64,000 nucleotides of DNA, taken from the NCBI RefSeq assembly GCF_012910805.1, contig NZ_WTVK01000007.1, positions 62,001 to 126,000 of the forward strand, read 5' to 3'. The notes below the pieces were generated by a model. The model was not told the DNA's origin, searched no databases, and worked only from the letters and a program-made list of their open reading frames with translations. This DNA comes from Aromatoleum evansii. Lineage in GTDB: Bacteria > Pseudomonadota > Gammaproteobacteria > Burkholderiales > Rhodocyclaceae. Positions 39,032 through 47,300 of the stretch are shown piece by piece. The position numbers were made by a program, and so were the translations under genes. Each line of letters opens with the position of its first letter. Position 1 is the stretch's first letter.

Positions 39032-41400
39032 CCCAGTATTATCTTTTGATCGCAGTTCGTCGCGAAGCTGAAAACAAGGCACGAAATGCTGAAGAATATC
39101 TTGAAATACGCCGCCCGCAAGATTCCATTCACCAGGAATCTCAGAAACGAACTCCATTCTTTGAATACTCGCACAATTAGCTTGACCAAAGAGCTCAATC
39201 TCTGGAAAAAGGGCTTCGTCCCACCAGGCCATTACTATTCAACAATCCCAGACTTAGACAAAATTAAGCTTCAACACGCCAAGCTATTTGACAAATCATT
39301 CGACCACCTTCCGGGAATTGACCTTAACGTTTCTCAACAAATGTACTTTCTGGAGTTAATTAAATCACACTACTCCGAAATGCCATTCCCGGAAGACCCC
39401 ACAAGAGAATGTCGCTACTACCTAAACAATGACTTCTATGCATACGCTGATGGAATTTGCCTTTACTCCATACTCCGACACCTACAACCACGGAAGTTTA
39501 TTGAAATCGGGTCTGGATTTTCATCGGCTGCCGCACTTGATACGCGCGACCGGTTTCTCACCCCCGAGACACACTTCACCTTTATTGAGCCTTATCCGGA
39601 CAGACTCAATCAGTTACTTACCGAAGAAGACAAGAAAAATGGCAATTTAAGCATCATCACCTCTTTCGCGCAGGACGTCCCTTACAACATTTTCAAATCT
39701 CTCGGGCCATCAGACATTCTTTTCATTGACTCGACGCATGTCAGTCGGATCGGAAGCGATGTGAATTATTTGTTTTTTGAAATTCTTCCGCAACTTAATC
39801 CCGGCGTTTACGTACATATTCACGACATATTTTTTCCATTCGAGTACCCAGACACATGGATCTATGATGGAAGATTCTGGAACGAGTGCTACATTTTAAG
39901 AGCATTTCTACAATTTAATCATGCTTTCGAGATAGTATTCTTCAACAGCTACATCGTGGAGAATTTCAACAATTCAATCCGCGAAAGCATGCCTTTGTTC
40001 ATAAAGAAGCCAACAAACAACCTCACCATTCCAGGAAGCATTTGGTTACGGAAAGTTAACTAGCGACTTTTCGAAAGAACCCGCACACCCTCTCCAATAG
40101 CACCGTTGATACATAGATTGATCGCAGATACAGCATAAATGCATGACCGCATTCTCTTGTCGTCGTGACCTCCGTGAGGCATGCAGAGATGAAGATTCTA
40201 GTTATTTCGCCATACCCCTTATTTGACAGAGCGTCGGGCGACCTGCGTCTACTCAATATTCTTGAGATCTTGTCCGAACAAGGGCACTCCTTGTCTTTTT
40301 GCCCAGTCGGTCAAAATTGGCAGATTCCGCATGTTGGCGCGGAGGAAATTACTCGGTACCGCGACACATTATCTAAAAGATCGATTGAGATCTTTCAGAC
40401 CACAGTACCGCACGTTCTTCGAAGCACAAATTTTGACTTGATTTTTTTTGAGTTCTATTATTACGCCATGCAGTGGCTGGAGATCACCCGATTTCTCCAA
40501 CCGCAGGCGAAAATAGTAATTGACTCGGTAGATTTGCACTATCTTCGCCTGAAAGCAAAAGCAGATTTATCAAGAAGCGAAAGCGACGCTAGTCGCGCGA
40601 GCAATACAAAATCTCAGGAACTTGCAATTTACCGGTTAGCGGACATGGTCATCGCCGTAAGCGGGGAGGACAGCTCAGCCCTCCAGCGCGAGATCCCCAC
40701 CCTTCCTGTATCAGTAATTCCTAACATCCACACCCGCATTTCTCCTCTACCCCCAGATGCGCAAGCAAAGCATCCGAGCACAATGCGCGCGATTTTTGTG
40801 GGAAGTTTTCGGCACGATCCGAATATTGATGCCATGCTGTTCTTTTGCAGAGAAGTGTGGCCCACCGTGAGAGATTCTCTTAAGGATGCGACTCTCGACA
40901 TTGTCGGCGATGCGCCTCCCGAATCAATCATCGCATTGGAAGGAAACGGGATCCGCGTTCACGGCTGGGTTGCCGACACCGCCCCATATCTTCGCGCCGC
41001 GACGGTGTCGGTAGCTCCACTGCGTTTTGGTGCTGGCATGAAGGGCAAGATTGGCGAAGCAATGGTGCATGGGTTGCCTGTCGTCACCACATCAACCGGC
41101 GCACAAGGGATGGGGTTCACTCCAAGCAAGGAAGTCCTTATCGCAGATTCGGCGGATGATTTTGCGGACGCTCTACTGTATCTCGCCGCACACGCCGATG
41201 AACAGGCGCGCTTGGGGGCGGCGGGGCGGGAATTCATAGACATGCATTATGGTCGCGATGCAGTGGCTTCGTCGGTACGATCCGCTATTGATCGCGCAAT
41301 ATCCCTGCCAACGAGATCATTGCGTTGGGATAGATTGATTGCCGTCGCTGCGGATTATGTATACGAACGACACATCGGTTGGCGCCTTAAGGGCAGATCG
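38300..41400. other. AT-richer island spanning the Wzt C-terminus, a methyltransferase and a GT4
   Basis: From about 38.3 to 41.4 kb the sequence is visibly poorer in G+C than both flanks, with A/T third positions and AT-rich codons (ATA, AAA, AAT). The left change falls inside wzt and the right one around the end of the glycosyltransferase gene. No insertion sequence, tRNA or direct repeat was seen at the borders. This is typical of O-antigen/capsule gene exchange. Confidence 0.7.
39086..40063 (+). CDS. Class I SAM-dependent methyltransferase (Methyltransf_24 type)
   Basis: A 325-residue protein. The Rossmann core has the SAM loop FIEIGSGFSSAAAL near residue 140, followed by FTFIEPYP and DILFIDSTH. 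An N-terminal helical domain of about 120 residues precedes it. It lies 54 bp after wzt, in the AT-richer segment. Methyltransferases near wzt often cap the non-reducing end of the glycan (methyl terminator in E. coli O8/O9a systems), giving the signal recognised by the Wzt C-terminal domain; this is inference here. Confidence 0.78.
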   Translation: MLKNILKYAARKIPFTRNLRNELHSLNTRTISLTKELNLWKKGFVPPGHYYSTIPDLDKIKLQHAKLFDKSFDHLPGIDLNVSQQMYFLELIKSHYSEMPFPEDPTRECRYYLNNDFYAYADGICLYSILRHLQPRKFIEIGSGFSSAAALDTRDRFLTPETHFTFIEPYPDRLNQLLTEEDKKNGNLSIITSFAQDVPYNIFKSLGPSDILFIDSTHVSRIGSDVNYLFFEILPQLNPGVYVHIHDIFFPFEYPDTWIYDGRFWNECYILRAFLQFNHAFEIVFFNSYIVENFNNSIRESMPLFIKKPTNNLTIPGSIWLRKVN

Positions 41401-41418
41401 GTTCTTAGCGGCATGTAG
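40189..41418 (+). CDS. Glycosyltransferase family 4 protein (imported-segment GT)
   Basis: A 409-residue GT-B protein. The start at ATG 40189 (MKILVISPYP) is where homology begins; a GTG upstream at 40165 is possible. The donor half has the VGSFRHDPNIDAMLFFCREVWP strand-helix, GIRVHGWVADTAPYLRAATVSVAPLRFGAGMKGKIGEAM and GLPVVTTSTGAQGM, the family's Glu-containing nucleotide-sugar loop. It lies in the AT-richer part, so it was probably acquired with the neighbouring methyltransferase. The acceptor is unknown. Confidence 0.88.
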   Translation: MKILVISPYPLFDRASGDLRLLNILEILSEQGHSLSFCPVGQNWQIPHVGAEEITRYRDTLSKRSIEIFQTTVPHVLRSTNFDLIFFEFYYYAMQWLEITRFLQPQAKIVIDSVDLHYLRLKAKADLSRSESDASRASNTKSQELAIYRLADMVIAVSGEDSSALQREIPTLPVSVIPNIHTRISPLPPDAQAKHPSTMRAIFVGSFRHDPNIDAMLFFCREVWPTVRDSLKDATLDIVGDAPPESIIALEGNGIRVHGWVADTAPYLRAATVSVAPLRFGAGMKGKIGEAMVHGLPVVTTSTGAQGMGFTPSKEVLIADSADDFADALLYLAAHADEQARLGAAGREFIDMHYGRDAVASSVRSAIDRAISLPTRSLRWDRLIAVAADYVYERHIGWRLKGRSVLSGM

Positions 41419-41479
41419 CAGGGAAAGTCGAGCGCCAGAACCTCAATGTCGATGGCAGCGTACGCTACCAGTTCCTCCT

Positions 41480-42367
41480 CTAGTACTGCCTCAGACGCCA
41501 CCAAAGAGGTTTCAACACCTCTTCGCACGCCTCGTCTCCAAGTCGCCTAAGGCGATGACCAAGATCGAGCGGATACTCACGGAACACCGGATGGAATATC
41601 CGGTTCCCCCACGGCAGGGCAAGGTGCGCGACGATGCTGCGTAGTGGCACGTCACGGGTTTCGGAGTTCAGGGCACGTGTAAGCAACGGAGCATCCCTGG
41701 TCGTGGGATCGTCGCCCCACCAAGGGCTGTACGGGTGTGCTGTGCAAAAGGGAACACCGAAGACCTGCGCGTAGATCGGGATCTTGTACTCGAGAAAACC
41801 GAGATCCGGATTGGGGATGGCGGCGTAGCGTTCGAGGAATACCCGTGGCAGGCAGACCACGATGAACTCGCCGCACAGCGGATCGCCGGAAAATCCGTGT
41901 GCCTGGCGGACAAAGTCGAGGAATCGGAAGTACTCCGCCCGTTCCGGCGAGCCCTCTCGGATATACCACCACCACGGATCGACTTCGCGCACCGGGCGCA
42001 GCCCCGAGAACAGCATCTCGCCCTCACGCAGCCCGGCGAACAGCCTTTCCAAGGGACCGAAGACGAGCATGTCCCACTGCGCGACGAAGATACTGTCCCA
42101 ATCCAGATCGACGCCGCGCTCGCGGTACCACTGCACGATCATCTGGTCGCCGTGATACCACTTCCAATGGGCGTCTCGCGGCTGGTCGAAAACGTAGAAG
42201 TCGTCGAGATACTTGCCTAGGCGCTCACGGAAGACCGACGCTTGGGCCGGATCGCCGCCGTACAGCCCGTACACGCGCGCATGCGGATTCCTGCGCCGCA
42301 GGATGACCAGCCGATTCTCGCAGAGCTCGGGTTCCTTGTAGAACCAGAATAGGACCGCTAATTTCAA
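41480..42367 (-). CDS. Hypothetical protein, possibly glycosyltransferase-like
   Basis: A 295-residue protein without a recognised family. The TTG start at 42367 (LKLAVLFWFY) has GGGGG at a suitable distance upstream; upstream in-frame codons are composition-like but lack a signal. Visible features are an N-terminal strand LAVLFWFYKEPELC, a region RNPHARVYGLYGGD, several Trp-rich patches (WWWYI, HPYSPWWGDD), and a WDSIFVAQWDML segment that could act like a metal-binding site of GT-A enzymes. It is the only gene on the minus strand among plus-strand sugar genes, and its composition is normal for the window. The function is not assigned. Confidence 0.7.
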   Translation of the reverse strand: MKLAVLFWFYKEPELCENRLVILRRRNPHARVYGLYGGDPAQASVFRERLGKYLDDFYVFDQPRDAHWKWYHGDQMIVQWYRERGVDLDWDSIFVAQWDMLVFGPLERLFAGLREGEMLFSGLRPVREVDPWWWYIREGSPERAEYFRFLDFVRQAHGFSGDPLCGEFIVVCLPRVFLERYAAIPNPDLGFLEYKIPIYAQVFGVPFCTAHPYSPWWGDDPTTRDAPLLTRALNSETRDVPLRSIVAHLALPWGNRIFHPVFREYPLDLGHRLRRLGDEACEEVLKPLWWRLRQY

Positions 42368-42516
42368 GCATCCCCCAGTCGAAAGGAACGGGTCCCCGGC
42401 AGAATCTCCCATGCCGCACCGAGACGACTGGAATTTGCCGGCCAGTGGGTAAAGTAGCACGTTCGCCGGGTGCGCTTCGTGAGAAAGTACAGTTCTCCGG
42501 GTGTTCGACACTTGCG

Positions 42517-43308
42517 ATGAAAGTTGATCCGATCTCTTCTGCACTTCATCGCCGCGCCGGCTCGCACGGGCCTGTGGTGCTGATGTATCACTCCGTGGAG
42601 ACGACCGTCGGAGCCCCGGCATGGCCGTGGGCTGTGTCGAAGCGTCGGTTCGGCGCGCAGCTCGATTTCCTCAAGGACGAGGGCTATGCAACGCCCACGA
42701 TGGCGGAGTTGGCTGCATACGCCCACCCACCGTCCGGACGAACCGCCGTTATCACCTTCGATGACGGCTATCTGAACAACCTTGCGGCGTGCGAGGCATT
42801 GCACGCACGCGGGATGCGCGCGACGTGGTTCGTCGTCACCGGGTCGCTCGGGCGCGAACCGACGTGGCCGGACGATGGTCGACCGGCAGGGCGCCTGTTG
42901 AACGCGCGGGAGTTGCGCGAAATGCAGGCCGCAGGCATGGAGGTCGGCTCTCACACGGTGAACCACGCGCGCCTGCCGACGCTCGACGACGAGGCGATGG
43001 AGCGCGAACTGTGCGATTCGCGCAGCGCCCTGGAGGATGTGCTGGGCGCCGCGGTATCGAGCTTCGCCTATCCTTATGGCGCATGGGACGCACGCTGCGC
43101 CAGTGCCGTGCGTAATGCGGGCTATGCCGTGGCATGCACGACGCGCACCGGTTGGGCCCTGCGGGACGGCAATCCGTATTCAGTGCGCAGGTTGACGGTG
43201 TTCAATCACGACTCCACCTCCAGTCTGGCGCGCAAGCTCTACTTCGGTAGCCACGATGTGGCTTGGCCGGAGGTGGCACGCTATGCGCTGCGTCGCCTGC
43301 GGGCTTGA
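42517..43308 (+). CDS. Polysaccharide deacetylase (NodB/CE4 family)
   Basis: A 263-residue NodB-homology protein that probably removes N-acetyl groups from a surface glycan. The motifs are TFDDGY (D82 catalytic, D83 metal ligand), SHTVNH (H146, H150) and the FAYPYG loop, all intact. An early VVLMYHSVE segment (near residues 20-28) is also typical. No signal peptide is evident, so it may act in the cytosol or on lipid-linked intermediates. ATG 42517 was chosen because the homology starts shortly after; codons upstream reach into the divergent gene's promoter. Confidence 0.88.
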   Translation: MKVDPISSALHRRAGSHGPVVLMYHSVETTVGAPAWPWAVSKRRFGAQLDFLKDEGYATPTMAELAAYAHPPSGRTAVITFDDGYLNNLAACEALHARGMRATWFVVTGSLGREPTWPDDGRPAGRLLNARELREMQAAGMEVGSHTVNHARLPTLDDEAMERELCDSRSALEDVLGAAVSSFAYPYGAWDARCASAVRNAGYAVACTTRTGWALRDGNPYSVRRLTVFNHDSTSSLARKLYFGSHDVAWPEVARYALRRLRA

Positions 43309-43310
43309 GC

Positions 43311-44288
43311 ATGTCCGCCATCCGCCCCGTTCCTGCCGTTTCCGTGGTGATGCCGTGCTTCAATGCGGAGCGGCACTTGCCCGCGAGTGTCGGCAGCGTT
43401 CTCGCGCAGTCCCTTCCCGACTGGGAGTTCATCGCCGTCGATGACGGCTCGCACGACGGTACGCTTGAGTGGCTGCGCGGCGTGTCGGATCCACGCATCC
43501 GTGTTCACTCGCAGTCGAATCAGGGCGTGAGCGCAGCGAGAAATGCGGGGCTCGCCCTTGCGCGTAGCGATCTCGTCGCCTTCCTCGACGCCGACGACAC
43601 CTGGGCACCAGATTTTCTCGCGCGAATGACGGCTGCGCTGGAGGCCAACCCGCACGCCGTGCTCGCATATTGCGGATGGCAGAACCTGGGGCTACCCGGC
43701 GGTCGCGGCCAGCCGTTCGTTCCGCCGGACTACGAGCGACCGGACAAGCAGGAGCAACTCTTCGCCGGCTGCCGCTGGCCCGTGCATGCGGCGCTGACGC
43801 GCCGCGACGCGGTGCTCGCGGCCGGCGGGTTCGACCGTAGCCTGACGAATGCGGAAGACTATGCGCTATGGCTGGAGCTCGCCGCTGCGCGCCCCATCGT
43901 CAGAGTGCCCGACGTTCTGGCGTTCTATCACTTTCACGACGGCGTGCAGGCGTCGTCGGATCGCGCCCGCGCCGCACTGCAATTGCTGCGGGCGCAGGAA
44001 CGCTATCTGGAGGCGCACCCGGCTTTTCTCGCCACTCTGGGGCGCGATCGAAGCCGCGAGTTGCTCTTCGGCAACCTGCTGCGTACAGGTTATGAGGCGT
44101 ACTGGAAACGCGACCTTGAGGCGGCGCGCGCGATCTTCAGGCGCGCGATGCGGGCGGGTTTCGTAACGCGGCGCGACTGGATCTACCTTCTGCCGGCCCT
44201 GCTGCCCATCGGCGTGCACAGAGCGCTGCTGAATGCCTTGTCGCGAGATGTGCGAAGCAGTCGCGCGAACGGAAGCTGCTCGAAATGA
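43311..44288 (+). CDS. Family 2 glycosyltransferase
   Basis: A 325-residue GT-A enzyme. The N-terminus contains PAVSVVMPCFNAERHL and the DDGSHDGTL loop; the metal-binding FLDADDTW motif comes near residue 100; NAEDYALWLELA follows as the acceptor-side ED motif. It starts 2 bp after the deacetylase stop and overlaps the next GT by four bases, so the three are co-transcribed. Donor and acceptor sugars cannot be read from sequence. Confidence 0.9.
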   Translation: MSAIRPVPAVSVVMPCFNAERHLPASVGSVLAQSLPDWEFIAVDDGSHDGTLEWLRGVSDPRIRVHSQSNQGVSAARNAGLALARSDLVAFLDADDTWAPDFLARMTAALEANPHAVLAYCGWQNLGLPGGRGQPFVPPDYERPDKQEQLFAGCRWPVHAALTRRDAVLAAGGFDRSLTNAEDYALWLELAAARPIVRVPDVLAFYHFHDGVQASSDRARAALQLLRAQERYLEAHPAFLATLGRDRSRELLFGNLLRTGYEAYWKRDLEAARAIFRRAMRAGFVTRRDWIYLLPALLPIGVHRALLNALSRDVRSSRANGSCSK

Positions 44289-45208
44289 AGCTCACCTTCG
44301 CCTTCTGCACATTCAACCGTGCGCGACGGCTGGACGGCCTGGTCAGGGCGATGCGCGCTCAGGACTCCCCGATCGCGTTCGAGATCCTGGCGGTGAACAA
44401 CAACAGCAGCGACGACACGCCTGCCGTGTTAGACCGACTGGCCGGCGAGCCCGGCGCTCCCCTGAGAGTCGTCACGGAGACACAGCAGGGCATCGTCCCT
44501 GCGCGCAATCGTGCAATTGAGGAAGCCTTGGGGAGCGACATCCTCGTGTTCATCGACGACGACGAACTGCCGCTCCCGGGACTATTGCGGGCGGCTCATT
44601 CCGCGATCGCTATCGAAGGAGCGCAATGCGCAGGCGGACGAATCACGGTCGACCTGGGCGCGAACGAACGGCCCGCATGGCTGGATGACGAGATAGCCGG
44701 TTTCCTCGGCGAGCTGAACCATGGCAACGAGCCGTTCTGGATCGAGGATGATTCGAAGGCCGTGTGGTGCGGAAACATCGCCTACGACATGCAACTCTTC
44801 CGGAAGGATCCCCTGCTGCGCTTCGACGTCCGGTACAACCGGGCGGGCGAAGGCGTGGGCGGGGGCGAAGACGCGATGATGTTCCGCGCGTTGCTCGCGC
44901 GAGGCGCGCGAATCCGGTATCGGCCGGACATGGAGATCAGACATGCCGTCGATGACTGGAAACTGACGCGGCGGTACTTTCTCAAGCTGCACTATCTGGC
45001 TGGCGTCCGGCAGGGGCGATACCGCTTGCCGAACTATGCCCGGACATTGTTCAACCTGCCACCATTCCTCGTTTCGCAATTCATCCGCCAAACAGCGAGA
45101 GCGGTCGGCATGCAACTCGCGCTAAAGCCGGGCTCGCTGAGACAGAGCATGAATGCGATCAATACGCTCGGCTGCATCGTCGGATACTGGCATCGCCCTC
45201 GCCTATAG
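44285..45208 (+). CDS. Family 2 glycosyltransferase
   Basis: A 307-residue GT-A protein of a different GT2 subgroup (FAFCTFNRARRL; VNNNSSDDT; DILVFIDDDELP). The later GEDAMMFRALLARGARIRY motif is the ED-type acceptor site, and a C-terminal amphipathic region suggests membrane association. ATGA coupling to the upstream GT2 implies co-translation. Confidence 0.9.
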   Translation: MKLTFAFCTFNRARRLDGLVRAMRAQDSPIAFEILAVNNNSSDDTPAVLDRLAGEPGAPLRVVTETQQGIVPARNRAIEEALGSDILVFIDDDELPLPGLLRAAHSAIAIEGAQCAGGRITVDLGANERPAWLDDEIAGFLGELNHGNEPFWIEDDSKAVWCGNIAYDMQLFRKDPLLRFDVRYNRAGEGVGGGEDAMMFRALLARGARIRYRPDMEIRHAVDDWKLTRRYFLKLHYLAGVRQGRYRLPNYARTLFNLPPFLVSQFIRQTARAVGMQLALKPGSLRQSMNAINTLGCIVGYWHRPRL

Positions 45209-45294
45209 GCGAGCGGATGGCTTGTGGTGAAAGGACACGACGGACCACACGCGCATCGCGCGACCACGGCGTAAGAGAGAAGCGCGACAGGTTT

Positions 45295-46845
45295 TCATCT
45301 TGGGCGCGGATCAAGGAGCATGATCACGCCACGAGACTCGTTCAACACGAATGCGACGCCCGTCCTCTCCAGTAGTTCACGCTGCGATGCCGGGAGCGGG
45401 AATCCCTCCGGTCCAAAACCGGTTCGCCCCGGAAAGATCGCGATCATCCATTCCTCGTGGGGTCGCTCTCGCTGCATTGACACGATCATCTCCTGCAGTC
45501 GTGCCCCTTCGCCAAGAGGCGCCGTCGGGACTCCGCACCCTATCCTGAACACATGCGGCCAATTGCTGATGACCTTGCGACGAGTATTGCAGACGATCGC
45601 TTGACCCGCCTCCCAGGCCGTATTCGCGGCGGCGGCACGCAAAGCGTTGAACCGCGCCGGCCCATCGAAATTCACGAGATAAACCAGATGAAGCGCCAGC
45701 ACGACGAGCGTAAGCCCCCAGGCCATGCGGCGCGCAGAGAAACCGCCAGATGGAAGGAGCGGCGCACACCCACGCAACAGAAGCAGTCCTGCCGCGAACC
45801 AGAACGGCGAGTACTGGAGTGTGTGTCGGACGTTGATCGGCTCGCCCCATTCGAACCTGGAACGCGCAACAACCACCATTGCCGAACCGATCGTCGCATA
45901 GAGCACGCAGAGGAGCAGCGCCCTCTGGCTCCGCGCGTCCAACCGCATCAGCAAGCCTCTGCAGCGCCAGCCGAGAGTCCCGGCAAGAATTGCGAGAAAG
46001 GCAAGACCGGGCACAGACCATGCCAAATAGATTGCCAGAGGTCGCACGCCACTCAAGTCAAAGACGTACTCCTGAAGCATCGTGCGCGCATTGGTGATGA
46101 CATCAATGGTAGACGGCCCCATCACATAGGGGTTGATCGCGCCGAAGGTCGCCAAGTTTCTCATGAGCAGGGGCAGCACAATAGCCCCCACTCCCGCGAA
46201 GAAGACCAATGCGCGAAGACACTCGGTGCGGCGCGGTTCGCAGTTCCGATACAGCGCAATGGCGAAGTAGCCCAGAAACGCTAGCAAGAGCGCGGCATGC
46301 GCGTTTCGCACGGCGTATGCACAGCCGGCCAAGACTCCAGCCAACGCAAGACTAGAATATCGCTGGCCTTGAAACACCAACCCGATTGATCCTAATCCGA
46401 GAGCGAGGGCGAACAGGTCGCTCAGTCCCAGTAACGATTGGGTCAGGAAGCTCGGGGTCGTCACGACTGCCGCTGCGAGCACTACCCGCGCCGTGGGGTC
46501 GAGCACACGGCGGAATGCCATCACAAGCAGGACCGGCACGGCCAACGCACTGGCCGTGCCGATGAGCATGGCCGCCAGATGCAGATCGAACCCCAGCAGC
46601 CCCAGTGCAGCAATCGACAACGCGAAGCCTGGCGGGAATAGCGGGTTCGGTGCAGGCACTCCGTGTGACGGAGGCTCGCCGAGGCCCGAATCGGCAAGAA
46701 TCCGCACTGCATCGTCGAGGTACGATGCACTATCGGGCGTATAAGGGAACGGCAGCGCGCGGACGACGAGATGGCATTCCACCAGGACGACCAGCCCAAT
46801 GACACATGCCCAATACGGCAATGCCGAAAAACGCCCATTGCTCAT
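45295..46845 (-). CDS. GT-C-type membrane glycosyltransferase (ArnT/PMT-like)
   Basis: A 516-residue protein with about ten helices. The first periplasmic loop has FPYTPDSASYLDDA, whose Asp (D38) matches the catalytic Asp of GT-C enzymes that use polyprenyl-phosphate sugars; the next loop has an FPPGF motif. The last 100 residues form a soluble domain. It is 89 bp downstream of the SMR-like gene on the same strand and probably belongs to the same transcript as the UbiA fusion, suggesting a donor-maker, flippase and transferase set. Confidence 0.78.
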   Translation of the reverse strand: MSNGRFSALPYWACVIGLVVLVECHLVVRALPFPYTPDSASYLDDAVRILADSGLGEPPSHGVPAPNPLFPPGFALSIAALGLLGFDLHLAAMLIGTASALAVPVLLVMAFRRVLDPTARVVLAAAVVTTPSFLTQSLLGLSDLFALALGLGSIGLVFQGQRYSSLALAGVLAGCAYAVRNAHAALLLAFLGYFAIALYRNCEPRRTECLRALVFFAGVGAIVLPLLMRNLATFGAINPYVMGPSTIDVITNARTMLQEYVFDLSGVRPLAIYLAWSVPGLAFLAILAGTLGWRCRGLLMRLDARSQRALLLCVLYATIGSAMVVVARSRFEWGEPINVRHTLQYSPFWFAAGLLLLRGCAPLLPSGGFSARRMAWGLTLVVLALHLVYLVNFDGPARFNALRAAAANTAWEAGQAIVCNTRRKVISNWPHVFRIGCGVPTAPLGEGARLQEMIVSMQRERPHEEWMIAIFPGRTGFGPEGFPLPASQRELLERTGVAFVLNESRGVIMLLDPRPR

Positions 46846-46934
46846 CGCATACCCCTCAACCTACCCCGCGACGAACCGCATCACCACTTGCCTGGAGCAG
46901 TGGCAGGAGACAACTCCCACGACCGGAGGGCCGA

Positions 46935-47300
46935 TCAGCTGCGGCCCACGAGGACGACACCGCTACAGATCAGCAAAGTCCCGACCGTTCGCATCGTGCT
47001 GACCTGCTCGCCGTGGAGCCAACCGACAAGCACTGCAACGATGAAGCCGAGCCCGACGAGCGGATAGGCCTTGCTCACATCCCAGCGGGCAAGAACGCCG
47101 AGCCAGAGCAGCGCCCCAAGCCCATAGAGGACGAACCCAAGCACGACCCCCGGATGTGCGAGTATCGTGAGCACCGCGCGCGGACCGATGTCGCTCGCCA
47201 GTGCGCGCTGGATGACACTGCTGCTCATGCCCACCTTCAGCGAGAACTGCGCCGCCACAGAGATCAGGATGCTCGCCACGGCTAACAGAAATAGTTTCAT
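46935..47300 (-). CDS. Small SMR/EamA-like membrane protein, possible lipid-sugar flippase
   Basis: A 121-residue four-helix protein (ATG at 47300, MKLFLLAVASILISVAAQ). The second half has ALLWLGVLARWDVSKAYPLVGLGFIVAVLVGWL, typical of the SMR family (ArnE/ArnF/EmrE-like), but no membrane Glu comparable to EmrE E14 is seen. The start overlaps the stop of the HAD-UbiA gene by four bases. ArnE/F-like proteins move undecaprenyl-phosphate-aminoarabinose across the membrane; the placement here suggests a comparable role (inference). Confidence 0.8.
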   Translation of the reverse strand: MKLFLLAVASILISVAAQFSLKVGMSSSVIQRALASDIGPRAVLTILAHPGVVLGFVLYGLGALLWLGVLARWDVSKAYPLVGLGFIVAVLVGWLHGEQVSTMRTVGTLLICSGVVLVGRS

